64,000 nucleotides of DNA, taken from positions 75,087,668-75,151,667 of the forward strand of contig OY804576.1 in assembly GCA_963680875.1 (NCBI GenBank). The letters run 5' to 3'. The translations under genes and the position numbers were made by a program. The stretch comes from Bathymodiolus brooksi (taxonomy: Eukaryota > Mollusca > Bivalvia > Mytilida > Modiolidae). The notes below the pieces were generated by a model that made no database searches, had not been told where the DNA came from, and worked only from the letters and a program-made list of their open reading frames with translations. Shown piece after piece: positions 55,285 to 64,000 of this stretch; position 1 is the stretch's first letter, and each line of letters opens with the position of its first letter.

Positions 55285-55587
55285 ATGCCAGATTTTAACA
55301 TCTTTCCGTTTAGTTATCCCCTCGTAGAGGGAAGATATTGGTACTTAAGTGGTCATTGGTGGCGGGTTGCAATGCAAAATATTCCGAGATGCTGTTTAGC
55401 ACGTCACCAGGCGAGGGGATGCTCTAACGATGTGGGGGTTGTCATGTTTTAATCTAAAAAGTCTTACCGTGGACCAAAGCGGGTGCCGTGTGTGAAGATT
55501 GCCCACGGTCATTTCACGTGTTGCCGTTGTATGTATATTTGTGAAATGTTTGGTTCACAGGATAGCGTGTGGTTGCACAATTGTTAA
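55285..55587 (+). pseudogene. 100-codon frame with one in-frame stop, unrecognised
   Basis: ATG 55285 opens a 55-codon frame (MPDFNIFPFSYPLVEGRYWY, then LSGHWWRVAMQNIPRCC) to TAA 55450. The same frame stays open for 44 more codons to TAA 55585, with a Cys/His-rich part (CVKIAHGHFTCCRCMYIC). The DNA is clearly GC-richer than its surroundings. The TAA may be a disabling mutation, or the two frames may be separate or spurious. The 3' end abuts DR-G, so a repeat origin is possible. No family recognised. Confidence 0.3.
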
Positions 55588-55745
55588 TAAGTCATGTTGA
55601 CTTAAGATAAAACTTATCATAAATAATGAATTTGGAGTTTATTTATCTTCAATTGATTAATGAACTCTATACATGCAATAATAGTCTGCCATGTAGAACA
55701 AGCGAAACAGGCTGTACGTTACATTATGTGAACGACGGAGATTAA
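55558..55745 (+). repeat. DR-G copy 1
   Basis: 'acaggatagcgtg', 'taataagtcatgttgactt', 'aacttatcat' and 'catacatgcaa' parallel 60318-60480. Confidence 0.65.
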
Positions 55746-55839
55746 TTATTTAACTAGTAACCCTTTGCGAACACCTGGGTTTATCCTCGTTTTTTTTTGG
55801 TGGGGTCCGAGTTGATCATCTGCTGCTTAGTTTACAGTC

Positions 55840-56000
55840 TTGTGTTGGTTTTTGTTTTGTTTTGGTTTGTTTTGTTTGTTTATTTGTTTGTTTTTTGTTG
55901 GTTTTTTTTGTTCTTGTTCTGTGTCTTTTATGCCCAATGTTGCCAGTGTCTCTGGATTGTCCATTTTTATTTGGCCTTTCTGTTTTCTCTAAGCTTTATT
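55840..56000 (-). repeat. DR-B copy, low-complexity expanded
   Basis: A GTTTTG/GTTTGTTT-rich stretch, then 'tgttgccagtgtctctggat' and 'tgttttctctaagctt'. Confidence 0.65.
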
Positions 56001-56009
56001 TGAATAAAT

Positions 56010-56950
56010 ATTACTTCATATAGGTACAAAAAACAAACATGCAAGACAGAAGCGCATATCCAAGCCTCTTCCAAGCACAGTTCTAAATGTTATATTGAAA
56101 CTGCAAAGAGAAAAAAAAGTAGAGTAATTAATTCCTTTTTTTTCTTTTTTTAATTAATTCCGAAAACGGAATATGCAAGTATTTCTTGTATTGTTTATCT
56201 TATTAAAACACAGATTTACCATTCTTTTAATTTCTAATGTAAACATTACTGCAACAATTCTTATCTGAAAATAAGACGAACGAAGAAAAAACTAGTAAAT
56301 CTAATCTATAAATGTTAATAAGTTGTGTTTGCTTGACATCATTGATCGGGTAAGTGTGACCTGACTGTTGAAAATGTATTAAGATGCCATGTAGAAAACC
56401 TGTTTTATTTGTTCAGCACGCTGGTCTTTTTGTTTAGTAGATTGTATGTATCTTGAATATGAGGTTAAAAAAGTGGGTTATAGCGCTTTTCAAATGATTA
56501 ATTTGCACAATAATAGACTGAAAAGTACCTCGTGAGCTTGTTGTAACCATTTTATACAATAATGTTTTGCTCGTAAAAGTTATTGCTATTTTCTTTAAGA
56601 TAAACAATAGAAGTTTATTGATATATTTATAAGACATGGCAATAAATTTGCATGTAAAAATTCAATTATTCAGTTTACAATGTTATGCTTTATGTAAATT
56701 TTCTCTATCTATATATTCGATTATATAAAATATTAAAATTTTACATTACGCTAATTTTATTTTTAAACACTTTAAAATATGAAACCAGAAGGTTCCCAGT
56801 TGCTACGTTGAAGACATCACTTGGCATATTTTAACGTCGCCAGCATGACTTGGTTAACCTGTTTCACAAATGACCACATATCTGCTCCTTTTGTCGTAAT
56901 CACAATTCGGTCCTTTCCTCATTCATGATTTATCACCGGATTTGTAACAA
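56010..56950. other. AT-rich DNA without recognised features
   Basis: Weakly similar to 60690-61260 in places ('aaattt(g)catgtaaa(a/t)attcaattattcag', 'tatgtaaattttctc'), so part of it is an old relative of block B. Confidence 0.5.
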
Positions 56951-56954
56951 CAGT

Positions 56955-57145
56955 AACACGACGAATGCCACTAGTAGAGCAGGAACTGAATACCCTTCCG
57001 GAGCAGCCGAGTTCACCATCAGTTTTCTGTGTTGGTTCGTGTTGCTCTGTGTTTAGTTTTCTGTGTAGTGCTATGTTGACTCTTGTTTGTTTTTTGTCCT
57101 TTTGGTCATTGCATTGTCATTCTTCCATTTACGACTTCTGGTTTT
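56955..57145 (-). repeat. DR-A copy
   Basis: 'ccactagtagagcaggaact', 'gttcgtgttgctctgtgttt' and 'cattcttccatttacgactt'. Confidence 0.88.
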
Positions 57146-57239
57146 ATTTCCTCTTCAAAAAAATTGTTTTACGTTTACGACTTGAATTTTATATTTGACC
57201 TTTTCTCACTTAATATTCAATATGATTCCGCCAATAAGA

Positions 57240-57395
57240 AGCAATTTGATCAATTACCATTTAAAAGAAGGATTTTTTTTGGTTAATTTTGGACATTACT
57301 TTAAAAAGAACACAGAACAACGTTTTCGCTATTCATTTTCTATTATTCCTACTCGTACACTGGTATATAGAATAAGTAGGATCATTTGACGCAGA
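57240..57395 (+). repeat. DR-F copy
   Basis: 'ttaccatttaaaagaagg', 'cacagaacaacgttttcgct' and 'tggtatatagaataag'. Other copies are at 58735, 62365 and 63441. Confidence 0.65.
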
Positions 57396-57411
57396 TAATA
57401 GTGTCATGTAT

Positions 57412-58655
57412 AGTCCGTTTGACCAGCCTAAAACAGGACTAAAAAAATAATTAAAAATCAACAGTTCAACTTATTGATTTTTTTTCTTCACACATTTACT
57501 CATATATCATCTACCTACTCTGACAAATAATTTCAGAATTTTGACACTATTTTCCAAAAAGGTGCCCATTAGGTCTCTATGTTAAATATTTGTACCAAAT
57601 GTGGATATGTGCAGAGGGAGTTAGTATGCTTGTTGTTACCAACTTCCAGTGTAAACAATAACAACAACACATGTGATTTTATTTACATTTCACTGTCATG
57701 TGATTATCTAATTTGAATGTCACCAGAACCCAAGCATGCATGAGATGTTCATTTCACCCAAAGTTTAGCTTTTTACATTTTATTGGAAATTATTTTAGAA
57801 ATTTAAAAGTAAAAAGTATAAATGCAAACCTTTGAATTTTAAATCTTTTTCTTTAAATTCTAAATAAAATCACTTTTGTTTTGGTGTTTTCTAAAGCCCA
57901 GTATTTGAACTCAAAGAACATGGTTATAAAGTAAGCCTATGTGTATTGACCAGATATACCATGTAAATAGCCCATGCTTTGCATGCTTTGTGTATACTTT
58001 TAGAAAATGAAAACAAGTTTTATGTATGTTATTTAAGCATAATAAAAAAAACAAGTAATTAATATATTTTTTTTTTTAAATATAATAGAAAAAATATAAA
58101 ATAAAGGTAGAAAAAAACAACGTTTTTTTTTGTCTTTTCATAAATTAATATTTACAAATTAAAAATGATCTGCCCTTATTTAGAACTCTACCAATACTTA
58201 TATAGAAAGGATAGTCATGCCTCTCAAAACTTCAGATGAAAAACAGGATTTAATACTAAAAGTGTTTGATTATTTTGAAGCCGAATCAAAATTGTCACTT
58301 GGTGAAAGTGAAATGAACATCTCATGCATGCTTGGGTTCTGGTGACATATTCAAATTAGGTAATCACATGACAATGAAATGTAAATAAAATCACATGTGT
58401 TGTTGTTATTGTTTACACTGGAAGTTGGTAACAACAAGCATACTAACTCCCTCTGCACATATCCACATTTGGTACAAATATTTAACATAGAGACCTAATG
58501 GGCAACTTTTTGGAAAATAGTGTCAAAATTCTGAAATTATTTGTCAGAGTAGGTAGATGATATATGAGTAAATATGTGAAGAAAAAAAATCAATAAGTTG
58601 AACTGTTGATTTTTAATTAATTTTTTAGTCCTGTTTTAGGCTGGTCAAACGGACT
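57412..58655 (+). mobile_element. DNA transposon remnant with long inverted arms
   Basis: The left arm is 57412-57765 and the right arm 58297-58655, about 355 bp each and nearly identical. Outer ends are AGTCCGTTTGACCAGCC and its complement; inner ends are 'gagatgttcatttcaccc' and its complement. The centre (530 bp) is AT-rich and includes a transposase-start fragment at 58217. Target duplications are unclear: flanks read TGTAT and TTATAC, and weak similarity continues outward. It is best seen as an internally deleted, nonautonomous copy. Confidence 0.92.
58217..58345 (+). pseudogene. Transposase N-terminal fragment
   Basis: ATG 58217 to TGA 58343-58345, 42 codons: MPLKTSDEKQDLILKVFDYF, then EAESKLSLGESE and a tail encoded by the inverted arm. 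The 'EKQ(L/I)IxxVxxYFxxE' pattern recalls the start of helix-turn-helix regions in Tc1-like and related invertebrate transposases, as far as I remember. The frame enters the right arm at about 58297, where the rest of the gene should be, so the catalytic part was deleted when arm and ORF were joined. It points outward. Confidence 0.5.
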
Positions 58656-58734
58656 TTATACACGATTATTGATAAAACATATACACGAGCAGGTCAATGG
58701 CTTCAAACCTTAATATAAAAAGGATCGCCGGTTT

Positions 58735-58862
58735 CAATTAAAGGAATTTATTTTATAAATTCATATATTTCAATCGATACACAGGGCAACGTTTTCATTT
58801 GACATTTTCTAGTCCTTTTTATGCTTTATGGTATATAGAATTAATTGGATCATTTCAACCAT
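58735..58862 (+). repeat. DR-F copy
   Basis: 'aaggaatttattttataaat', 'atcgatacacagggcaacgt' and 'tggtatatagaattaattgg'. Confidence 0.75.
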
Positions 58863-58959
58863 GTGTAATTAAACCTGCATTTTATTAGTAATGATCTGCA
58901 ATCAAGAGGAGACGGTTAGGGTCATATTTACCTGTTACATCCCGCCACATTTTTCTGCC

Positions 58960-59070
58960 TGTCCTAAGCCAGGTCCTGGATTTCCAACGTCATATGTCGT
59001 GGTCTTTTTGTGTTCAGTGAGTTAAGGAGAGAGGTGATTGTTCTTTTTGTTGATATTGGTGGAATTATTG
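58960..59070 (-). repeat. DR-D copy
   Basis: 'cctgtcctaagccaggtcct', 'gtcgtggtctttttgtgttc' and 'agtgagttaaggagagaggt'. Confidence 0.75.
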
Positions 59071-59109
59071 ACCATCACTTTTTATAAACTTTTTTTCATA
59101 AACGGTTAC

Positions 59110-59225
59110 ATTTAGAGAATATCAAAGGGGCAATCAAAAATTGACAATCGAGAGGAACTGGCAACAATACAATATGTGTTGGACGCGCAAACAAACACAA
59201 ATAACGTAAATAAAACAATAAGACG
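59110..59225 (+). repeat. DR-B copy
   Basis: 'tagagaatatcaaaggggca', 'tcgagaggaactggcaacaa' and 'gcgcaaacaaacacaaataa'. Confidence 0.8.
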
Positions 59226-59239
59226 AACCGAACATCGTT

Positions 59240-59955
59240 TTAATGGGGAAATAGTAACGGACATCACAATACGGGTCAAATATGTCAGAGGAAGGAATAC
59301 CTTGTTATTAATAATAACTACATTATTTAGGAACTGTAAATTTCAATTATAAATAATGCTTTCTAACAAAAATAACTCAAAATATTTTTCATGGATGTTT
59401 TTCTATGCTAATTTTCACTTCTTGGCAAAAGAGAAAACATGCAAAAATATTATCAGATTACAAATAGTTATATTTCTACAAAATACTGACCGCGTTCAAC
59501 AGGATGGCATACGACAATTGAAAAATGTTAAAATTATTTACAAGTTTCATAAATTAGTATTTGATCTAGGAGACAGCAGCCTTGACTGTTTCAACCGAGC
59601 AAGAAAAAATAACAAGTCTAATTATACAATATTTCATAGAAAAAAAAAGTAATATAAACATGAAACATGTCGTTAAATGTAGAGAATTTGATCTTCCCCC
59701 CCAATTTAACGCTGAAATGGTTAATTAAGATATTTTTCGTTTTTTCATTATGAAACTAGTATATTAAACATTTTCTTCTGATATTTTAGTTGCGATTAAT
59801 TACATTACAACAATAATTTCAAGGTATACAAATATTTTTTTTTTTTTAAAGAAAATGTCTGAAATGCAAATTGTTAGCTATGTCACTTGGCATAGGACCT
59901 CCAGTTTGTGAGAAAACACTAAAAAATCAATTCATACTGTTTCATATACAACTAG
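59240..59955. other. AT-rich DNA, one weak ORF
   Basis: The 98-codon frame at 59356-59652 is Lys/Asn/Phe-rich with no motif; I treat it as composition-driven. Confidence 0.45.
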
Positions 59956-59964
59956 CTTAGCCCC

Positions 59965-60130
59965 GACATCTTTTATTAATAAGTGCCTATGGCAAGCCAG
60001 GAAAATGAGCGGTCATGTCTATGTGTTACGAGGGTCGATTTTGCCTCTATTTCTGCGATTTTTCTATTTGATTTTGGAATTGTTCTGACAGTGTGGTATT
60101 TTTCTTTCTTTGTTTTATTCCTTCGTACCC
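59965..60130 (-). repeat. DR-C copy, unexpanded at the 32-bp site
   Basis: 'ttattaataagtgcctatgg', 'caagccaggaaaatgagcgg', 'gtgttacgagggtcgatttt' and 'ggaattgttctgacagtgtg'. Confidence 0.85.
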
Positions 60131-60144
60131 TATTTTGATTGACT

Positions 60145-60255
60145 CACGGCAGGCCGGCGGTTTTCTTCGGGTATTCCTGTTTCCTCCACCAATAAAACTG
60201 GTTTCCACGATATAACTGAAATATTGTTGAAAGTGGCGCTAAACGCCATGACTCT
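60145..60255 (+). mobile_element. Bivalve SINE, 3' half
   Basis: 'cacggcaggccggcggtttt', 'cctccaccaataaaactgg' and 'ctgaaatattgttgaaagtg', ending 'gcgctaaacgcc'. Confidence 0.92.
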
Positions 60256-60317
60256 GCCACCCCCTTATTTTGAATACTGGTATGTCTATATCTATATATA
60301 TTTATATATTTACAAGA

Positions 60318-60480
60318 TAACAGGATAACGTGATCTTGTGGAGTATTTAATAAGTCATGTTGTCTTTAAATAGCACTTATCATCCCTATCATTAATATAT
60401 TGTTTGGATTTTATTTAACTTTCATTAATTAATTTATCACATACATGCAAGATCAGTCAGTTATCTAGAACATGTCACGA
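60318..60480 (+). repeat. DR-G copy 2
   Basis: 'acaggataacgtgatcttgt', 'aataagtcatgttgtcttta' and 'cacatacatgcaagatcagt', parallel to 55558-55745. Confidence 0.65.
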
Positions 60481-61183
60481 AACATGGTGTTATTGGGAAC
60501 TGGAAGCCATGTGTTATTGGGAACATGCACATTATGAGCATGCAATAAGGTTGGGCAAACCCTTCGATAAGCTTAAGTAATTGTTATTCAATCTTCGGCG
60601 AAAAACGCAGCGAGAAGTAGTGTTATTTCTTTCTTTTAATTCTGAAAAATCGGAATGTGCAATTTTCGTGCATTATCGATCTTGCAATAAGCCCAGATTA
60701 AACATTTGTTTAATTTCTAAGTTAAAATTTTATTTTAGATTGCAATAATTAAGATCACTCCAAAAATGATTTGTAATAAGAAGACGAACATGAAAACAAT
60801 TTATTAAATCTCCTAATGTTAGTTAGTTAGTTAGTTATGTTTGTTTGAAATCTCTGATAAGAAAGCTTCACCAGGCTGCTAAAAATATAATTCGAACCTT
60901 AAAGGAAACCATTTTGAAATAATGTTTGCCTAGTTTAGATGATCTTAATGCATCGATCTTTTAATTTAAATTAACGGAGGAAATGCATTGCACAAAAATA
61001 AATTGAAAGTACCTCATGCACAGCTACAAAGTCCATAATTGACATTATTATTTCATTCAAACCTATTAAAATGAAATTAGAAAAATAAATAGAATTTTAA
61101 AAATAAAATTATTGCTATTTTTTCAAATAATTAATGGAAACTAATTGATATATTCTCACAGGAAAAAAACCAATAAATTTGCA
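60472..61183 (+). repeat. Duplicated block B, copy 1
   Basis: 712 bp repeated at 62484-63195 with about half a dozen differences, offset 2012 throughout. It includes 'agttagttagttagttatg'. Confidence 0.97.
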
Positions 61184-61235
61184 AGTAAATATTCAATTAA
61201 TCAGTTTACATTGCTATGATATGTAAATTTTCTCC

Positions 61236-61620
61236 CTATATATTTAAATTAAATATTACGTTAGTTTTAAATTTTATTACTTTATGGTCAATAACTTTCG
61301 AAGTGTCAACTTTTCTGAAATTTATTTTCCTCCAAGGGCAGATAAAATATTCATTGAAGACAACTTCAGAATAGTACATATACACATGTAGTGGTATATG
61401 TTGCATTTGAATATTAGCACATATCGCAACTGCTATCAGTAATAAGTATTGCAGACAGAGTACTCTATGGACAATACTTTTAATAATAGATAAAATAGTC
61501 AAGCAGGAACTGTCTACCTTTCCTGAGCACCTGACGTCACCCCTTGTGTTTGTAAGGTTTGTGTTGCTCAACATTTAGTTTTCTCTGTAGTCTTTTGTAT
61601 TGTCTCTTGTTATATATTTT
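61236..61620 (-). repeat. AT-rich DNA and DR-A copy (61500-61620)
   Basis: 'agcaggaactgtctaccttt', 'gagcacctgacgtcacccct' and 'tttgtgttgctcaacattta' are the reverse DR-A 3' end. The 112-codon minus-strand ORF begins in it and has no motif. Confidence 0.8.
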
Positions 61621-61629
61621 TTCCTGAAA

Positions 61630-62140
61630 AATATTAAAGACAACCAACTATCGACTTTGTCTTTTGTTATTTGTCGTCTTCCGGTGACGTAGTTTACAAG
61701 GAACGTTGGTGACATTGTGACATTGACACAAGCTAGTTAGTGATGTATGCTATGACTTTGTGAGCATGTTACTTGTTTAAGTTGCTAAAATCAAAATTCC
61801 GTCAAATTGGAAAATATCAGTAACTTGATTGCACCACCATCTAGTTATCCATATAAGAAAAACAACTGTAATCATGAAGGCTAGTGGATTTTGTTATTAC
61901 ATGCATTTCCATTACTGACTTCCACTTAAAAAAATAAGTTAGATTTGTTTTTATACTAGAATCGATATAATTCGTGGAAGCCATAGTTTGCATAACGCTT
62001 TAACATATGGTAACTTTATTTTACGTAAATAATGTTTCCCATGATAAGAATTGATACAAACTAAAGCTTCCACGATTTATTTCTTAATTGACAAACAATG
62101 CAACAAGGCCAGAGATCCCAAAACGATATTTTTACGGTAA
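61630..62140. other. AT-rich DNA without recognised features
   Basis: Separates block B copy 1 from block A copy 1. No repeat delimited and no credible ORF. Confidence 0.5.
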
Positions 62141-62485
62141 ATAGAGAGTCCAAAATAACTTAAATAACAAGTGGACTGAAAAAAACCATTAAAACATTAT
62201 CTAAAAGGTTAAAGAAACCCAAGTATCTCTCAAGCGCAATAAACAACTTTAAGCGTATACATTTAGAACATATACTAAAAGTATACACAGTAAGAATAAA
62301 ATAGTGATTTTACAGTACTTAGATAATGCAATATTTTTATAACGTCTAGTGATTTCTTTGAAATCTCAATTTAAACAAGGTCCCGTAATTTATTTATATA
62401 TTCATATATTACTATATTCCTATCGATACACAGGACAAAGTTTTCGCTTTTCATTTCCTAATCCTCTTTTGGTGTATGGATATAT
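62141..62485 (+). repeat. Duplicated block A, copy 1
   Basis: 345 bp repeated at 63217-63561 (offset 1076), from 'atagagagtccaaaataact' to 'tggtgtatggatatat'. Its 3' third is a DR-F copy, and both ORFs starting MISLKSQFKQGPVIYLYIHI come from it. Confidence 0.97.
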
Positions 62486-63195
62486 GTCACGAAACATGGT
62501 GTTATTGGGAACTGGAAGCCATGTGTTATTGGGAACATGCACATTATAAGCATGCAATAAGGTTGGGCAAACCCTTCGATAAGCTTAAGTAATTGTTATT
62601 CAATCTTCGGCGAAAAACGCAGCGAGAAGTAGTGTTATTTCTTTCTTTTAATTCTGAAAAATCGGAATGTGCAATTTTCGTGCATTATCGATCTTGCAAT
62701 AAGCCCAGATTAATCATTTGTTTAATTTCTAAGTTAAAATTTTATTTTAGATTGCAATAATTAAGATCACTCCAAAAATGATTTGTAATAAGAAGACGAA
62801 CATGAAAACAATTTATTAAATCTCCTAATGTTAGTTAGTTAGTTAGTTATGTTTGTTTGAAATCTCTGATAAGAAAGCTTCACCAGGCTGCTAAAAATAT
62901 AATTCGAACCTTAAAGGAAACCATTTTGAAATAATGTTTGCCTAGTTTAGATGATCTTAATGCATCGATCTTTTAATTTAAATTAACGGAGGAAATGCAT
63001 TGCACAAAAATAAATTGAAAGTACCTCATGCACAGCTACAAAGTCCATAATTGACATTATTATTTCATTCAAACCTATTAAAATGAGATTAGAAAAATAA
63101 ATAGAATTTTAAAAATAAAATTATTGCTATTTTTTCAAATAATTAATGGAAACTAATTAATATATTCTCACAGGAAAAAAACCAATAAATTTGCA
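62484..63195 (+). repeat. Duplicated block B, copy 2
   Basis: Joined to block A copy 1 through a shared 'at'. It ends in 'aaatttgcatg' followed by a re-copied 'tattctcacaggaaaaaaa', which leads into block A copy 2. Confidence 0.97.
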
Positions 63196-63216
63196 TGTAT
63201 TCTCACAGGAAAAAAA

Positions 63217-63561
63217 ATAGAGAGTCCAAAATAACTTAAATAACAAGTGGACTGAAAAAAACCATTAAAACATTATCTAAAAGGTTAAAGAAACCCAAGT
63301 ATCTCTCAAGCGCAATAAACAACTTTAAGCGTATACATTTAGAACATATACTAAAAGTATACACAGTAAGAATAAAATAGTGATTTTACAGTACTTAGAT
63401 AATGCAATATTTTTATAACGTCTAGTGATTTCTTTGAAATCTCAATTTAAACAAGGTCCCGTAATTTATTTATATATTCATATATTACTATATTCCTATC
63501 GATACACAGGACAAAGTTTTCGCTTTTCATTTCCTAATCCTCTTTTGGTGTATGGATATAT
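63217..63561 (+). repeat. Duplicated block A, copy 2
   Basis: Nearly identical to 62141-62485 and then continues as 'agaatcagttgtgtcatatg', probably the original right flank. Confidence 0.97.
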
Positions 63562-63744
63562 AGAATCAGTTGTGTCATATGACCCAGATTTTATGACAAT
63601 TAACAAGTATACAAATGAACAGATCAATAGTGTATCCAATTACCGAATACGGATGAAAGGAAGGAGAGTTTGCTATAATTTAGTATGAAAATGATAAATA
63701 TGCCATCTATTATGGTTATTACTGAGAATGGAAGAAAGGCATGA

Positions 63745-63890
63745 TGATAATAAAGGGATAATCAGAAGTCGTAAATCGAAAAAGGACAGATATTACAATG
63801 GGCAAACGAAAAAGTAGAAAAAGACCAAACAATGACCACAGAAAACTAACGATTGAGCAATACGAATCCCACAAACACCGGAGATACACA
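63745..63890 (+). repeat. DR-A copy
   Basis: 'ataaagggataatcagaagt', 'gaaaaaggacagatattaca' and 'gattgagcaatacgaatccc'. Confidence 0.88.
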
Positions 63891-64000
63891 AAAAAATGTA
63901 CAATAACATTTTATCATATAATGTATGATGCTCGGTTGTATTATTTATCCACCTTTGACTGACGATTTGAATCAACAGTTGGTAAATATTAACAGCAATA

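Noticed and set aside
59356..59652. 98-codon protein gene
   Set aside because: Lys/Asn/Phe bias matches base composition; no motif.
62349..63688. Two-member gene family (MISLKSQFKQGPVIYLYIHI)
   Set aside because: The shared frame is block A, duplicated DNA that includes a DR-F repeat.

Overview
This is AT-rich eukaryotic nuclear DNA. It shows no operons or bacterial signals, no long ORFs, no rRNA and no intact tRNA gene. The repeats point to a mollusc, most likely a bivalve and perhaps a mytilid mussel: tRNA-headed SINEs with a '...GAAATATTGTTGAAAGTGGCGTTAAACACC'-type 3' end, here called the bivalve SINE, occur at least 15 times. A second repeat, with phrases such as AACACGAACCCCAC and CCACTAGTGGCACCCGTCGT, is of a kind I recall as abundant in mussels. 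The assignment is from memory and was not checked against a database.

Most of the window is interspersed repeats, named locally here. DR-A ('gaagataccaaaggggtaat... aacacgaacccc') has about 20 copies on both strands. DR-B is a related family ('accgaaggggcaatca'). DR-C ('ggaacagttccaaaat ... acccctaacacaaatacatga') and its possible other end DR-D ('tgtcgtggtctttttgtgttcagtga') form another set. DR-E is marked by 'gatgaaggttattccagaaac'. DR-F and DR-G are smaller families near the right end. Also present are short palindromic elements, two pogo-like MITEs, a two-copy element with three hairpins, and a 1.24-kb DNA transposon with roughly 350-bp inverted arms and a transposase start fragment.

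Layout. 1-10 kb: tandem blocks, the three-hairpin element and an 18 x 25 bp minisatellite inside DR-C. 10-13 kb: SINE cluster including a head-to-head pair. 14.5-16.6 kb: coding remnant, a seven-fold palindromic motif array and a possible retroelement scar. 25.85-27.0 kb: 33 x 35 bp array. 27-32 kb: candidate exon and pseudogene pieces. 34.9-40.5 kb: tandem 2.8-kb duplication. 48-50.4 kb: 47-bp array and second three-hairpin copy. 52.4-54.35 kb: tandem 0.95-kb duplication. 54.6 kb: 5 x 32 bp array. 55.3 kb: small two-part ORF. 57.4-58.7 kb: transposon. 60.5-63.6 kb: recent interleaved duplications.

No confident complete host gene is present. The best coding traces are short and decayed: a GHGKG-like fragment at 14.56 kb, a short-chain-dehydrogenase-like fragment at 31.55 kb, an acidic terminal exon candidate at 27.5 kb (minus) and a transposase N-terminus at 58.2 kb. 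The main biological story is local birth of minisatellites from fixed positions within dispersed repeats, which the 2.8-kb duplication captures directly: one copy has one 35-bp unit and its sister has six.
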